From NCBI GenBank assembly GCA_029259745.1, contig JAJDEO010000028.1:62001-126000 (forward strand): a DNA stretch of 64,000 bases. Reading direction: 5' to 3'. Source of the stretch: Planctomycetota bacterium. GTDB taxonomy: Bacteria > Planctomycetota > B15-G4. The notes under the pieces were generated by a model. It ran no database searches, was not told the origin of the DNA, and saw nothing but the letters and a program-made list of their open reading frames with translations. The translations under genes were made by a program, and so were the position numbers. The first letter of the stretch is position 1. Each line of letters starts with the position of its first letter. Shown here in pieces: positions 8,413-16,876 of the stretch.

Positions 8413-10449
8413 CTACTCCTCGGCAGCAAACGTCGCGAGGTAGCGACTGACGAACTCGCGGCCCTCGAGGCCTTCGGCCAGCGCAGCAGCGAGATCGGGC
8501 CGGCGAGCCTCGGGCTGCGTCGCCAGGAGCGCGTGCAGGAGCTGCACTCCGACACCGGCATCGCAGCGCGCGAGTGCGGCACGCGTCTGCGCGCCATCCG
8601 TGACGTCGACCTCGTTCGCCAGGGCGTCGGCGACTTCGCGCGGGCTCTGGTGAACGCCATCGCCGTCGACATCGAGCCAGACGGGGTTCGTCGCGCCCAG
8701 CGTGTACGGGTTGAGCAGCGGCCAATAGTGACCGTCGACGGCATCTCCGGTGACGACGCAGACGATCCAGGCGTCGTGCCGATGCGGCCAGGGCAGCGAC
8801 ATGTCCAACGTGACGTCGAGCGGGGCATCGCGCTCGACCGCCAGCTCGCGGCGAGCGATCTCGACGCCATTCGCGAAGACACGCGCCAGACGCGGACGCA
8901 CCCAGCCGGGCGCAGCCACGCGCAGACGCACATCGAGCGTGCCGTCGAGCGCCGCGGTCGCACCCATCGACGCACCTTCGACGAGCACATCGGTGAAGAT
9001 GCCCATGGAGATGGACGTTCGTCCGCCCGCGAGGTGCGTGCAGGCCGCATCGACATCGATCTTCGACGGATCGTCCGTCGTGCTGGGGACGTAGGTACGT
9101 CCGCCGCCCACCGGGTCGCCGACGGTATGCGAGTCGGAGGAGCCGACCGCGACGACGCGTTCGCCGGCGTTGAGCAGCGCGAACCAGTCCTCGAAGAGCG
9201 TCATCGCCGACGCCTCCTCGGTCGTGGCGTTGATCAACTCCGTGGCGTCGAAGGGGAGCGGGCGCGGGAGGTTCACATCACCGGTCCACGTGTCGAGTCC
9301 GAAGACACCCCAAGGCCCCGTGTCGTGAGCAGGCCAGCGCGGATGGTTCAGGATGACGACCTGCGCGCCCTTCGAGCGCATCCCTTCGACGAGCGTGACG
9401 AAGTCGGTGGAGCGGAAGCCGGGGATGTCGTCGCTGTGATCCATCGGGAACGCGTTGAAGTGTCCGACCTTGGTCGTGACTTCGTTGCCCATCACGGGCG
9501 TGAAGTACGACTCGAGTCCGAGGTTCTCCTGGTACGGCCGATAGTCGATGTTGTGGTTGTGATCTGTTGCGACGGCCAGCTCCACGCCCTCGCCCGCAAG
9601 CGTCACCATGCGTTCGTCGATCGAGGCGTCACCGTGTCCGCTGAACGTGAGTGTGTGGATGTGCGTATCGGCGGCGACGAAGCCGCGCGTGTCGACCTCG
9701 CGTGTCAGGGCAAGAGTCGCGCGCGCCGTTGCACCGTCGATGTCGACGCGGACCGCCGTGTGATCCAGGCTCCACTCGCTTCCACGCGTGGCGTAGATGT
9801 CGTACTCACCTTGCGCCAGTTCGAGTGCGACGCTTCCGGAACTCGTGTAGGCGACGCCGTCGCGCAGGGCCAGGTGTGACCCGTCGCCGAAGAACAGGGC
9901 CGGCCGATGGCCCGAGGCGTCGACGATCGTCACACGGGCGGGCAGCGCTGCACCAGACGCGGCATCGGTGACGCGAACGGTTAGCGGGGCCAGGTTGAAG
10001 TATTCGCGGAACGTGGCGTCGTACAGGCGGATGTCGCCGATCGTGATGTCGTCGTTGGGGTCCGTGGGGACGACGGCGAGGTCGTTGCTGCCGTCGCGGA
10101 GAACCCCTGGCGGGAGCGCCGCGAAGCGTTGTGCGGGCTGGCCGTCGCCGCGTGGGAGAACGCAGAGCTCGACGCCGTTGATCTCGATTCGCCAGGCGCT
10201 GTCCACGCTGCGTTGACGCCATGACAGCACGCGTTCGGCATCGTTCGCGCGCGCATCGAAGGACATGTCGAAACGCTTGCCTTCGGGGTCGACGGGCGCT
10301 TCGGTCCAGTCGGGCGTCGGGTCGTTGCCGAGGTGGTGAAACGCCCCTTCAAGCACGCGACCGTCGTCGGCGAGCACCGCAGTCGTCAGGAGAGCGCCCG
10401 CGAGCGCGAGGCGCCCCACGGGGAACGGCAAGCGACTTGGTGCAAGCAT
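8413..10449 (-). CDS. CehA/McbA family metallohydrolase (PHP-type), exported
   Basis: The 678-aa protein has an N-terminal signal peptide (LPFPVGRLALAGALLTTAVLA). About 200 residues of beta-sandwich follow, including an all-beta carboxypeptidase-regulatory-like stretch (LTVRVTDAASGAALPARVTI). The C-terminal half is a polymerase-and-histidinol-phosphatase-type metallohydrolase. Its expected metal ligands are visible in order: AADTHIHTLTFSGHG, AVATDHNHNID, VMGNEVTTKVGHFNAFP and VGSSDSHTVGDPVGGG. This arrangement is that of the CehA/McbA group, whose studied members hydrolyse carbamate-type esters, but the substrate here is unknown. The gene stands alone between two intergenic gaps. The start has no strong ribosome site. 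The signal peptide suggests the enzyme works in the periplasm or outside the cell. Confidence 0.85.
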   Translation of the reverse strand: MLAPSRLPFPVGRLALAGALLTTAVLADDGRVLEGAFHHLGNDPTPDWTEAPVDPEGKRFDMSFDARANDAERVLSWRQRSVDSAWRIEINGVELCVLPRGDGQPAQRFAALPPGVLRDGSNDLAVVPTDPNDDITIGDIRLYDATFREYFNLAPLTVRVTDAASGAALPARVTIVDASGHRPALFFGDGSHLALRDGVAYTSSGSVALELAQGEYDIYATRGSEWSLDHTAVRVDIDGATARATLALTREVDTRGFVAADTHIHTLTFSGHGDASIDERMVTLAGEGVELAVATDHNHNIDYRPYQENLGLESYFTPVMGNEVTTKVGHFNAFPMDHSDDIPGFRSTDFVTLVEGMRSKGAQVVILNHPRWPAHDTGPWGVFGLDTWTGDVNLPRPLPFDATELINATTEEASAMTLFEDWFALLNAGERVVAVGSSDSHTVGDPVGGGRTYVPSTTDDPSKIDVDAACTHLAGGRTSISMGIFTDVLVEGASMGATAALDGTLDVRLRVAAPGWVRPRLARVFANGVEIARRELAVERDAPLDVTLDMSLPWPHRHDAWIVCVVTGDAVDGHYWPLLNPYTLGATNPVWLDVDGDGVHQSPREVADALANEVDVTDGAQTRAALARCDAGVGVQLLHALLATQPEARRPDLAAALAEGLEGREFVSRYLATFAAEE

Positions 10450-10822
10450 GCGTGGTCATCTCGGCGGGAAAGAAGGAACCCCTCGACGGTAGCTGTCCCC
10501 ACGGAGTTCGCCAAGGCGCCGCAGTGAGGCGCCACGGGCGCGAAGCAGCGGTCGTCCTCGAACGTGTGCGACACGGCGCATGCGCGCGCGGACACGATTG
10601 CCGGTTTGGAGCGCATGCGGTCGCGCCGCGGAGGTCCTTGATCGAGAGCAGCGTCGCGCGTGCGCCGTCGCCATGCACAGCCCGTCGCGCCACGGGCGTC
10701 GTCGTCACGGTGCTCGGGAGCGGACGGTGTCGAGCGCGGCTTGCCCGCTCGATGACGCGGTCGAGCAGCAATCGCACGTCACCCGCTGGCGGCGATGTCG
10801 CAAAGGTTTCCGCCCGCGCGCT
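10450..10822. other. Intergenic gap, no gene seen
   Basis: This 373-bp stretch separates two minus-strand genes. Its open frames give Arg- and Ala-rich, low-complexity translations typical of GC-rich shadow frames. I see no start with a ribosome site, no hairpin longer than 7 bp and none of the three repeat families. Confidence 0.5.
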
Positions 10823-12430
10823 TCAGGGTGTCGTGCCGCGCACGCCGTGGCTCGCCGTGAATCCCACGGGCCCCGTGGCGTCGGCAATCCACGCCTGGAG
10901 CGAGACGTCGAAGCCCGCGGGCACGCCACTGGGCCACGTGGACGCCAGCAGCAGCTCGCCTGCGCCGTCGGTTGATAGTCCGATGATCAGGACGTCGGGG
11001 CTGGGGACGAGCACGCCGCCTTTGAGCGGAAGCCCGACACTCGTGAGGCCCGCGACGAGCGCCGTCGCTGCGGACGGCGCAGCGTGGCGTACTTCGAGCG
11101 TGATCGGTTGTCCACCCACGAGCGAGCTCTGCGGCTGCAGCACCGGCGTGCCGGCCTGACCCGCGAGCCCTTGGCCCAACCACGTCCATGCAGGTTCGAG
11201 CAGGTCGAAGACGAGCGCAGCGCCGTGGCTCGTGTCGGCGTTGGCATAGGACGCAGCGCCGAGGACGATCAAATCGCCGTCGAGTGCTGCGCTGACACCA
11301 AGCTGGTCTGGGGACTTTGCGGACGGGTCCATCAGACGCTCGAGGGGCTGCCAGGTGCCGCCGCCGTCGAGTCGGAACAGGACACCGGCGCCGCCCGGCC
11401 CGCCGGCAAGCGCGCCGAACGGGGCAGCGACGACGAGTTGATCGTCGTCCAGCGCAACAGCCGAGCCGAATCGATCGCCGGGCTGACCGGCGCCGTCGTT
11501 CAGTTCTTGCTCGAGTGACCAGTCACCGCTGACATCCTCGACAAACGTGAATGCCGAGCCGGCGTTGGTGTTGTCGTCGGGCGCACCGACGAGGATGCGG
11601 TCTCCGTCGATGGCCACGGCGTGACCGAAGTCTCCGCCCGAGGACACGAGGCCTTGCCCCTTGATCGAGTCGACGCGTGTCCACGCGCTGCCGTCGAAAC
11701 GTTGGAGGTGGACCATGCCGAACGGGGAGCTGAACTGGAACGTATGCGGTCCGCCGATCACGGCCGTATCGGCATCGATCGCGATGGCCGCGCCGTAGCG
11801 ACCATTGGCACCCGAGAAGCCCGTGATCGTCAGTGCGGCCTCGAAGGCCCAGCCGCCTGGGCCGAGGCGATAGGCGTAGGTCATGCCCGCGCCGTTGTTG
11901 GGTGGCACGTCGCGTCCCGGTGCACCCACGAGCAGCAGGTCGGGCCCGCAGGCGACGGCGAACCCGAACTCGTCCCAGGGCGCGGCGGACGGTCCGGACA
12001 GCTGCGTCTCGAGCGTCCATCCACCAGCGCCGTGGCGATACAGAAACACCGACCCGCCGTTGTCGTCGCCCGGCGCACCGACGGCGAGCCAGTGGCCATC
12101 CGGCGTGAGCGCCACGGACTTCCCGAACTCGTCGTAGTCCTCACCGTCGATGGGTTCGAGCACCTGCTCCTCGACCCAGGCGACTCCGTCCCAACGGTGC
12201 ACCGAGGCGCGACCGATCGAGAGCTCCGTGCCGATGTCGTACCCGGGCGAGCCGATCACGAGGACGTCGCCGGCCAGGGCCGTGGAGGCACCGCTGCCCT
12301 CGAAGAACTGCACATTGCTGGGCACGATCGCAGCGAGGGGTAGCTCGTCGGCGAGGACATCAGTGGCGCAGACGGCGGTGAGCAGCGCACCCAGCGCAAC
12401 GCTCGGAACACGATTCTGGCGGTCGGTCAT
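10823..12430 (-). CDS. Secreted FG-GAP/integrin-like repeat protein with C-terminal FKGG-type module
   Basis: The start at 12430 is chosen because AGGAGAG lies just upstream and a signal peptide follows (RVPSVALGALLTAVCATDVLADE). The frame is open further upstream but has no start features there. The 535-aa product contains about seven FG-GAP-like units, each of the form FG.SVALDGD.LLVGAPGDD..GGSVFL (for example VFLYRHGAGGW, FGFAVACGPDLLLVGAPGRD). These form a beta-propeller like the integrin alpha head, with Asp-rich calcium loops. The last about 110 aa are the common C-terminal module, with the variant LPLKGGVLVPSPDVLI and the ending VPAGFDVSLQAWIADATG. It is probably a surface or extracellular binding protein. 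It is divergent to the next gene, with a 289-bp gap that carries no clear feature. Confidence 0.85.
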   Translation of the reverse strand: MTDRQNRVPSVALGALLTAVCATDVLADELPLAAIVPSNVQFFEGSGASTALAGDVLVIGSPGYDIGTELSIGRASVHRWDGVAWVEEQVLEPIDGEDYDEFGKSVALTPDGHWLAVGAPGDDNGGSVFLYRHGAGGWTLETQLSGPSAAPWDEFGFAVACGPDLLLVGAPGRDVPPNNGAGMTYAYRLGPGGWAFEAALTITGFSGANGRYGAAIAIDADTAVIGGPHTFQFSSPFGMVHLQRFDGSAWTRVDSIKGQGLVSSGGDFGHAVAIDGDRILVGAPDDNTNAGSAFTFVEDVSGDWSLEQELNDGAGQPGDRFGSAVALDDDQLVVAAPFGALAGGPGGAGVLFRLDGGGTWQPLERLMDPSAKSPDQLGVSAALDGDLIVLGAASYANADTSHGAALVFDLLEPAWTWLGQGLAGQAGTPVLQPQSSLVGGQPITLEVRHAAPSAATALVAGLTSVGLPLKGGVLVPSPDVLIIGLSTDGAGELLLASTWPSGVPAGFDVSLQAWIADATGPVGFTASHGVRGTTP

Positions 12431-12719
12431 CGGACTCTCCTCTGCTGTTCCATTCGCTCTGTCTGACCAAGTCCCCGATGTGGCTTGCCCTGGCGACAGG
12501 TTAACCGAGGTGATCAGTGCTCTGCTGCGACGACGTCGTTCGGCGCCATTCGCACTTCCGAACGAGTCCTTCAGTACGACAAAGCGCAGGAGAGCGCGCC
12601 CGAGCGAAAAGACCATGCGGATTCGGTGGATCTCGTGTGCCGCGCCGCGCCGTGCGCGTTCGGCGCGTGCGGGTATCATGCCCAGGCCGAATCTCCCCGC
12701 CCTCTCCCAGGCTCCGCAC

Positions 12720-14057
12720 ATGCCCCTCTCCCGCATGGTCCGCGGCGCACTCGTGGCTGCTGTCGCGATGTCGCCCGCTCCTTTCAGCCAGACGTTCGTC
12801 GACCGTCTCGTTTCCGACGATCTTCGCGTCGTCTCGTACAACGTTCTCTGGGACACGATCTTCCCCAACGAGGACGCGATCCAGGCGGCGAAGTTCGAGC
12901 GCGTCGTGCTCGCACTCGAGCCCGATGTCTTGGCGCTTCAGGAGATCGGCTTCAGCGTTCCCGTCTCGAACGTCATCAACCTGATGAACGACATCGCGCC
13001 GATCCCCGGCGGCTGGCACGGCCACAAGGCGGGCGACTGCGTCACGCTCAGCCGTTGGCCGCTGACGATGAAGGCCACGGAGACGATTCCCGAGGGCGAC
13101 AAGGACCAAGCCATGGCGCTGGTCGATCTTCCCGACGCGTCGTACCCCTTCGACCTGTACGTGATGAACAATCACTACAAGTGCTGCGGTGGGTTCGATG
13201 ATCGCCGGCAGGACCAGTCCGACTCGATCATCGCGTGGATGCGTGACGCGCGTCAGCCGGGCGGGTTCATCACGCTGCCCGTCGGGACGCCGATGATGGT
13301 GGTGGGGGATCTCAACATCGTGGGTGGTCCGCAGCCGCTGCAGACGCTCGTCGACGGCAACGTCATCGATGAGTCATCCTACGGCGCCGACTCACCGCCC
13401 GACTGGGACGGAACCGACTCGTTCGACGAGCGCCCGCTGCACAACGTCGTCGGGCCGGCCGACTGGACGTGGTCGAGCCCGGGGCCCTTTCCTCCCGGAC
13501 GACTCGACTTCGTGATCGTCACCGAGAGCGTGCTCGCGTCGGTGCATTCGTTTGCCCTCAACACGACGACGATGACGTCGCAGGCCTTGGCCGCGGCGGG
13601 CTTGCAGAGCAACGACGTGACCGTCGACTCACAGGGCGTCGACTTCGATCACCTGCCGCTCGTCGTCGACTATCGCGTTGCGCTCGACCCGTGGTCAGAT
13701 CTCGGTGGTCCGCTTGCGGGCACGGCGGGGGTTCCCGAGCTGAGCGGTGAATGTCCGCTTGCCGCGGGGACTCCGGTGTCGTTGGCACTGGTCGGTGCGC
13801 GCCCGCTCGCGGCGACGACGCTCGTGGTCGGACTGTCCACGCTCGGCGTTCCGTTCAAGGGCGGCACGCTCGTCCCGGCGCTCGATCTGCTCGTCAGCGG
13901 GCTGACCACCGACGCGGCCGGCGCGCTCGAGATCCTGTCGACGTGGCCCGTCGGCGTTCCGTCGGGCACCGATTTCGCGTTCCAGCACTGGATCGTCGAC
14001 CCGACCGGTCCCCAAGGTCTCGCGGCGAGCAACGGCGTGGGCGCAACGGTGCCCTGA
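12720..14057 (+). CDS. Secreted endonuclease/exonuclease/phosphatase-family protein with FKGG-type C-terminal module
   Basis: I place the start at 12720 because MPLSRMVRGALVAAVAMSPA is a signal peptide; ATG 12735 is an alternative. The 445-aa product has the EEP (DNase I-like) fold. Visible catalytic elements are SYNVLWDTI, DVLALQEIGF (metal-binding Glu), MVVGDLNIVGG (GDLN motif), PPGRLDFVIV and GVDFDHLPLVVDY (catalytic Asp-His). Substrates in this superfamily include DNA, phospholipids and phosphoinositides, so the target is open. The terminal about 115 aa are the shared module (GVPFKGGTLVPALDLLVSGL, ending DPTGPQGLAASNGVGATVP), the most typical copy in the window. It is followed 55 bases later by the isomerase gene. 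Confidence 0.85.
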   Translation: MPLSRMVRGALVAAVAMSPAPFSQTFVDRLVSDDLRVVSYNVLWDTIFPNEDAIQAAKFERVVLALEPDVLALQEIGFSVPVSNVINLMNDIAPIPGGWHGHKAGDCVTLSRWPLTMKATETIPEGDKDQAMALVDLPDASYPFDLYVMNNHYKCCGGFDDRRQDQSDSIIAWMRDARQPGGFITLPVGTPMMVVGDLNIVGGPQPLQTLVDGNVIDESSYGADSPPDWDGTDSFDERPLHNVVGPADWTWSSPGPFPPGRLDFVIVTESVLASVHSFALNTTTMTSQALAAAGLQSNDVTVDSQGVDFDHLPLVVDYRVALDPWSDLGGPLAGTAGVPELSGECPLAAGTPVSLALVGARPLAATTLVVGLSTLGVPFKGGTLVPALDLLVSGLTTDAAGALEILSTWPVGVPSGTDFAFQHWIVDPTGPQGLAASNGVGATVP

Positions 14058-14112
14058 GTGCGCGCGGTTCGTCTTTCCTGTCCCACTGTCTTTTCACCGA
14101 GGACCTGCGGTC

Positions 14113-15024
14113 ATGACACGCGATGGCTCATTCCCCGACCGGCGCGCGTTCCTCGTCGGCGGACTCGCCGCCACGGCGCTCGTCTCGACCGGGCGCGCCG
14201 TGATGTCATCGGTGCCTGCGAAGCGGCGGATCAAAAAGGCCGTCAAGATCGGCATGGTTCAGGTCGACGGCACGCTGACTGAAAAGTTCGCGCTGCTCGC
14301 TGAGCTGGGCTTCGACGGCGTGGAGCTCGACGGGCCGGGCGGTCCCTCGGCGGACGAGGTCAAGGCCGCGAAGGACACCACGGGTCTCGAAGTGCCCGGC
14401 GTGGTGAACGCGGTTCACTGGTCGAAACCCTTCTCCCATCCCGACCCGGCCGTGCGCGCCGAAGGGCTCGCCGCGATGCAACAGGCGCTGCGCGATGCGA
14501 AGGCCTACGGCGCGAGTTCGGTGCTGCTCGTGCCGGCCGTGGTCGGGAAGACGGTGAGCTACCAAGACGCCTGGGATCGCTCCGTCGCCGAGATCCGCAA
14601 GCTCGTTCCGCTCGCCGAGGAGCTCGGCGTCGACATCGCGTTCGAGAACGTCTGGAACAACTTCCTGCTCAGCCCGCTCGAGGCCGCGCGCTACGTCGAC
14701 ACCTTCGAGTCCGAGCGCGTCGGCTTCTATTTCGACGTCGGAAACGTCGTGCTCTACGGCTGGCCCGAGCAGTGGATCGCCACGCTCGGGCCGCGCATCA
14801 AGAAGCTCGACATCAAGGAGTACAGCCGCAAGAAGCTCGACGACGAAGGTCGCTGGAATGGCTTCGCCGTCGAGCTCCTCGAGGGCGACTGCGACTGGCC
14901 GGCCGTGATGGCCGCGCTCGACGACATCGGCTACGCGGGCTGGGGCACGGCCGAGATTCCCGGCGGCGGTCGCGCACGCCTCGCCGAGATCGCCGAGCGC
15001 ATGGACCGCATCTTCGCGAGCTGA
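14113..15024 (+). CDS. Tat-exported sugar phosphate isomerase/epimerase family protein
   Basis: The 303-aa protein begins with a twin-arginine signal (DRRAFLVGGLAATALVSTGR) and continues as an AP endonuclease family 2/xylose isomerase-like TIM barrel. Visible landmarks are KIGMVQVDGTLTEKFALLAE, GFDGVELDGPGG, VDIAFENVWNNFLLSP (a metal-ligand Glu in the strand), YFDVGNVVLYGWPEQWI and IKKLDIKEYSRKK. In Planctomycetota such Tat-exported isomerases commonly lie beside Gfo/Idh/MocA oxidoreductases, as they do here (the next gene, convergent), and are thought to process unusual sugars. The exact substrate cannot be read from the sequence. The stop is followed directly by a terminator-like hairpin. 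Confidence 0.85.
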   Translation: MTRDGSFPDRRAFLVGGLAATALVSTGRAVMSSVPAKRRIKKAVKIGMVQVDGTLTEKFALLAELGFDGVELDGPGGPSADEVKAAKDTTGLEVPGVVNAVHWSKPFSHPDPAVRAEGLAAMQQALRDAKAYGASSVLLVPAVVGKTVSYQDAWDRSVAEIRKLVPLAEELGVDIAFENVWNNFLLSPLEAARYVDTFESERVGFYFDVGNVVLYGWPEQWIATLGPRIKKLDIKEYSRKKLDDEGRWNGFAVELLEGDCDWPAVMAALDDIGYAGWGTAEIPGGGRARLAEIAERMDRIFAS

Positions 15025-15055
15025 GGCCAGGTGTCGCGGTCGACACCCGTCTCAG
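15021..15055 (+). terminator. Hairpin terminator after the isomerase gene
   Basis: A perfect 7-bp stem GGTGTCG / CGACACC with loop CGGT is flanked by the outer pair CTGAG / CTCAG, starting within the stop codon. A second stem, GGTCGC-TCGG-GCGACC, lies at 15098-15113 and may serve the convergent oxidoreductase gene. No T-run follows either. Confidence 0.45.
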
Positions 15056-15191
15056 AAAGCGGTTCGGCCGTCCAGCATGCGGTCGATCGATGCATGCGGT
15101 CGCTCGGGCGACCACCGTCGTCGAAAAGAGCCGGGCGTCGATGGAGGTGTCGAGTCAGTGTGGGGGGCGAGTGCGCGTGTTCGCGCCACCC

Positions 15192-16541
15192 TCACACCAC
15201 GCGTGTGACGCCCGGCACGGCGATCGGGTAGCGACCGTTCGCGTCGGGGAGGCTCGGCGGCTGACCGTCCCAGGCGTAGGCCGTCGGGGCCAGGCGCACG
15301 TCGGAGGCGAGGGCTTCGTCCCAACTCACGGGGCGTCCCGAGTACGTGGCCATGCGCCCGAGGACGCTCGTCATCGTGCTGTGCGCGCCGAGCTCGGCCT
15401 CGTTGTGGTCCTTGCCGTCGCGGATGGCTGCGAAGAGGACGTCGTGCTCGACCTGGTAGGGGTTGACGTCTTCCTTGTCGTAGCGCCAGGTCCAGCCGCC
15501 CGACGACTCGAGCCGCCCCGCACCGATGTCGGCCGTGCCGCGCGAACCGTGCGCGTGCTCGCTCACCGACGACCAGCAGCCTTTGATGTGACGACACTGG
15601 CTCAGCATCTTCGTGCCGTCCGCGTAGGTGAACTCGACCATGTGGTGATCGAAGATCTCGCCCGTGTCGTCGCCGACGCGCACCTGGCGACCGCCCTGTC
15701 CCTGGGCCATCACCGGCGGGCCGCCCTTCACCCAGTTGCAGACGTCGAGGTTGTGGATGTGCTGCTCGACGATGTGATCGCCGCAGAGCCAGTTGAAGTA
15801 GTACCAGTTGCGCATCTGGTACTCCATTTCACTCATGCCTGCCTCGCGCGGACGCGTCCACACGCCGGAGCTGTTCCAGTAGCAGCGCATGAAGACGATG
15901 TCGCCGATCGCGCCGTCGCGCAGACGTGCGACCGTCTCTTGATACTTGGGGTCGTGGTGACGTTGCAGGCCGACGCCGACCTTGAGGTTCTTGCTCTTGG
16001 CCTCGTCGGCGGCAGCGAGCACGGCGCGGACGCCGGGGCCGTCGACGGCCACCGGCTTCTCCATGAAGATGTGCCGGTTCTTCTTCACGGCGTACTCGAA
16101 GTGCATCGGACGGAAGCCCGGCGGCGTCGTGAGGATGACGACGTCCACGTCGGAGTCGATGGCGCGCTGGTAGGCGTCGAAGCCGACGAAGCGGCGCTCT
16201 TCGGGCACGTCGACGAGGTCGCCGTGGATCTCGGTCAGGTAGTCGAGGCAGCCCGTCAGCCGATCTTCGAAGGCGTCGGCGACGGCGACCAAGCGCACGG
16301 CCCCCGACGTGCTCAACGCCTGCGCGGCCGCGCCCGTTCCGCGTCCACCGCAGCCCACGAGGGCAACGCGCAACTCATCTGCGCCGCGCGCGCGTCCGGC
16401 CGGGTGCGGCTGGGCTTCGGGAGCTTGCGCACTCGCGGCCGTGCCCGTCACCGCGACGGCGGCTGCCGCTGCGGCCGAGGACGCCTTGAGGAACGAGCGA
16501 CGCGTGGCGCCGGTGGGATCGTCGTGGTTGGTCGTGGACAC
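15192..16541 (-). CDS. Tat-exported Gfo/Idh/MocA family oxidoreductase
   Basis: The 449-aa protein appears to start at a GTG and carries a twin-arginine signal (TRRSFLKASSAAAAAAVAV). A Rossmann NAD(P)-binding domain follows, with the motif RVALVGCGGRGTGAA. The family's catalytic segment IFMEKPVAVDGPGVRAV has the EKP motif, and the sugar-binding part reads WYYFNWLCGDHIVEQHIHNLD, with the DH...H residues expected of active members. The enzyme would oxidise or epimerise a sugar ring carbon. Exported members are abundant in Planctomycetota and often sit beside isomerases and sulfatases, as in this window. The substrate is unknown. A convergent neighbour lies 167 bases away. Confidence 0.9.
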   Translation of the reverse strand: MSTTNHDDPTGATRRSFLKASSAAAAAAVAVTGTAASAQAPEAQPHPAGRARGADELRVALVGCGGRGTGAAAQALSTSGAVRLVAVADAFEDRLTGCLDYLTEIHGDLVDVPEERRFVGFDAYQRAIDSDVDVVILTTPPGFRPMHFEYAVKKNRHIFMEKPVAVDGPGVRAVLAAADEAKSKNLKVGVGLQRHHDPKYQETVARLRDGAIGDIVFMRCYWNSSGVWTRPREAGMSEMEYQMRNWYYFNWLCGDHIVEQHIHNLDVCNWVKGGPPVMAQGQGGRQVRVGDDTGEIFDHHMVEFTYADGTKMLSQCRHIKGCWSSVSEHAHGSRGTADIGAGRLESSGGWTWRYDKEDVNPYQVEHDVLFAAIRDGKDHNEAELGAHSTMTSVLGRMATYSGRPVSWDEALASDVRLAPTAYAWDGQPPSLPDANGRYPIAVPGVTRVV

Positions 16542-16876
16542 AGAGTCAGCTCACAGCTGCAGAGAATCGGGGGACGCCTTGCACGTCGGGTGCCTCGTCA
16601 CTCAGGCCGGGCGGGCTGAGCGCGGGGGCAGCGACGGGCGGGGCCACATCCTAGCCCGAATCGCCCACGACGATCGCGAAGAGGGCGCGACGTGCTTGCC
16701 GGCTGGGTGAAGCGGTGCTTCGGACGCGGGGACCGAGGAGGGCTGTCTGAGTGCTCGAGGATCCGCAAGAGATCGGCGCGAGGCGTGCGAGTCGGCTCCA
16801 GGCGTATGCGTCGCGGAGTAACTCAGGTCGCGCGGACGGCTGCCGGCGATTCATCCAGCGATGAGCCGCAGATCCG
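16542..16876. other. Intergenic gap, nothing recognised
   Basis: This 335-bp gap lies upstream of the oxidoreductase and downstream of the CIA30 gene (both minus strand). I see no credible gene, RNA, repeat copy or strong hairpin in it. Confidence 0.45.

Noticed and set aside
8111-9056. Serine- and arginine-rich frames opposite the metallohydrolase gene
   Set aside because: They are shadows of the minus-strand metallohydrolase; no start signal or domain is visible.
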